A stretch of DNA of 5,730 nt from CAYYTU01 sp964474655 (GTDB taxonomy: Bacteria > Chloroflexota > Anaerolineae > B4-G1), in contig CAYYTU010000131.1 of NCBI GenBank assembly GCA_964474655.1, positions 1-5,730 of the forward strand. Direction: 5' to 3'. Within the stretch, counting starts at the first letter, position 1; every line of letters starts with the position of its first letter. This document shows positions 5,301 to 5,730 of this stretch, in pieces. Made by a program: the position numbers and the translations under genes. The notes below the pieces were generated by a model that saw only the letters and a program-made list of their open reading frames with translations, did not search any database and was not told the DNA's origin.

Positions 5301-5730
5301 CTGGCTTTGCTCAACCATGTCCAAAGCCCCAAGTGCCTCCTCGCGGCTACGGTAAGCGTCCGACGCCACAGCCTGGAGCGCCTCGGCCACGCTGGGGCGA
5401 ATGAACAAGTAGTCCTTGCGCTCTTCGTGCCAAGGGTTACCTTGAAGGCGCTCCACCTCGTCCCGAAACGCGTCGTACAGCCCCCGCTTGATCAAGGATA
5501 GCTCCAGGCTGGCGACGGCGGGATTGGTGCTCAAGCCGCGCTCGGCCAGATGCCGCCGGTAGAGAATCTCGGTGATGCTCTCATCCCTGGTCGTCTGATC
5601 CTGTTCGGTCTTGATGTTGAACATCATCACGTGGCTATTGAGCATCCCGATCCGGTGTAACAGCCCTTCGATCTCGTGGCGCCGCGGGCTCCCAGCCAAT
5701 CGGTCAATGAAGATCTCCCGCGCGGCTGAA
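2334..5730 (-). CDS. brxC: BREX P-loop ATPase BrxC, C-terminal 1,131 residues (5' end beyond right edge)
   Basis: BrxC is the large AAA-like ATPase shared by BREX systems (related to PglY) and is essential for phage exclusion. The frame is open to the right edge; TTG 5699 is an internal leucine, since the ten codons before it are also open (SAAREIFIDR). The Walker A loop and roughly the first hundred residues are outside. Counting from that TTG: the post-Walker A strand HVMMFNIKTE is at 23-32, Walker B LVFILDEVGQFIG at 169-181, a sensor-like LIVTAQ at 207-212, the conserved GDRFDTRLALTAEDVERVLEGRIL-type region at 233-256, and FLPYHPTLIQAIF at 304-316. Later come long charged helical regions and a CxxC (HCINC, about 1035-1039) near the C terminus, possibly metal-binding but with no clear second pair. 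The stop is TAG 2336-2334. A short repeat-like insertion precedes Walker B. Subtype assignment needs the missing flanks. Confidence 0.9.
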   Translation of the reverse strand, partial: SAAREIFIDRLAGSPRRHEIEGLLHRIGMLNSHVMMFNIKTEQDQTTRDESITEILYRRHLAERGLSTNPAVASLELSLIKRGLYDAFRDEVERLQGNPWHEERKDYLFIRPSVAEALQAVASDAYRSREEALGALDMVEQSQRMTVSDLAGRLVDYVDDLASDGSTSSPRRPERPPRLVFILDEVGQFIGTDDQKLLELQSIAHEFAIQGQGKLWLIVTAQAKLGDIIGGAERMDAQFGKIGDRFDTRLALTAEDVERVLEGRILQKKDERIPDIKAFYHDHEGALAVLSTLPGASRDLPPMTAEDFAADTPFLPYHPTLIQAIFGSVQRTAATGFGVNPEARSMIGMAQGVLSEPSNGFVDGELGQIVSLDMVYDRIAVDLPPQDKREIEKVADQLPGYGDGQHPEELAQRVLKALYLLQSVPWIAVKAETLAHALIRDIHTENIGTLTSRVEASLQRLQEARYVVPKEGGVWEFLTGAKKSFEEQVSGVTVRQVDLRRETRRMLGDVLRPVGKLNYKRGMRSFDVTVRGDGEAFESGEGIVLEVFSPLYRELEDGFSGDDGLILNLEQIESFAHPETVYWVADESPDLKQHVIRAMRLDEVLAKWQAKSSKTQEEREIVREKETELNNLRSKIKTTLRVSLTNGTIIWNGRAEPLDGRTSTLNPIFNRHVSQVVPHVYPKFDLAAVKPDEDAIEAVLNVAHATLPTVGAELDLFGEDGHLNQHSGVVEEVQQELKRRADGGYELTGKALEAHFTGGDYGWHPVIVRLVMAAMFRAGLVTVKADNVHYTDHTVPAVQKLFTHVRPFRRARFFYEEAVAVTPEELREAQDELKLIFDAPRREETANALAAQIQEQMERWDERVARVVLQLRPTGYAIPEVLERSRELRRRVTRFANPGRVVKKFLEHVEEVRDWHAEAQALYDFVVLDKHLPDFKRAKRLLEEIERAAGVPGTDPLHEEDAQRWRGRLSRLIEAGHAAHEWEAFEAALTPLQERFREVYAALHQRRDEAVAEAQERLKSAGVPVKNNLHPYECEALDWDADQLHCINCSAALKELPLQAAALPGLVRELRERYETDTDYGDEVPRIKRLRVVEVVPKRQVKNEAELEEALEALRGAAAQALSEADAVELQ
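5217..5239 (-). repeat. Short dispersed-repeat-like insertion within brxC
   Basis: On the coding strand the segment reads ATGGTTCGACAAGCTCACCA, with TGGT/ACCA ends in inverted orientation. It encodes GSTSSPR in the BrxC frame, in a hydrophilic linker (about residues 155-166 from TTG 5699) just before Walker B. In another minus frame it reads MVRQAHHD, a peptide string I recall from many unrelated environmental open frames as a mark of a widespread small palindromic repeat. It keeps the BrxC frame open. The repeat identity is from memory. Confidence 0.5.

Noticed and set aside
5697..5699. TTG as the brxC start codon
   Set aside because: The same frame is open upstream to the window edge (SAAREIFIDR), and the Walker A region expected in BrxC is missing, so the true start lies outside.

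Overview
The window holds part of a BREX (bacteriophage exclusion) anti-phage locus, read entirely from the minus strand. From right to left the order is: brxC, a large P-loop ATPase cut by the right edge; a 254-base spacer; two unrecognised genes that overlap each other; and the first 316 codons of pglX, the BREX adenine-specific DNA methyltransferase, cut by the left edge just before its SAM-binding motif. The brxC-then-pglX order fits a type 1-like BREX layout, but the other core genes (brxA, brxB, pglZ, brxL) lie outside, so the subtype is not proven.

The main observation is how the two extra genes sit in the operon. The first 71 bases of pglX, beginning exactly at its ATG, occur twice: at 948-878, where they start the open gene, and at 2218-2148, where they start a 42-codon stub just downstream of brxC. 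The copies differ at one base. The stub copy keeps a good ribosome binding site (AGGGAG, 9 bases before ATG). The functional copy has none and instead starts inside the stop codon of the upstream small gene (ATGA overlap). The simplest reading is that a cassette of about 1.2 kb was inserted at the 5' end of pglX, rebuilding the gene's start and taking over its translation. Sampled base composition supports this: about 47-53% GC in the cassette, against 73-82% in sampled stretches of brxC and pglX.

The cassette encodes a 279-residue protein with a candidate PD-(D/E)XK-type nuclease motif (E137, D167, D176-V-K178) and a 104-residue acidic protein with a perfect AGGAGG site. I recognise neither family. 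The cassette is a candidate accessory defence or regulatory module nested inside BREX.

Other features are an 8-base tandem repeat tract in pglX at the left edge, at the junction of the N-terminal region and the catalytic domain; a 17-base perfect inverted repeat after brxC; and a short repeat-like insertion in brxC just before the Walker B motif.

The organism appears to be a GC-rich environmental bacterium. The dispersed-repeat style recalls Chloroflexota or similar lineages, but this is a weak impression only.
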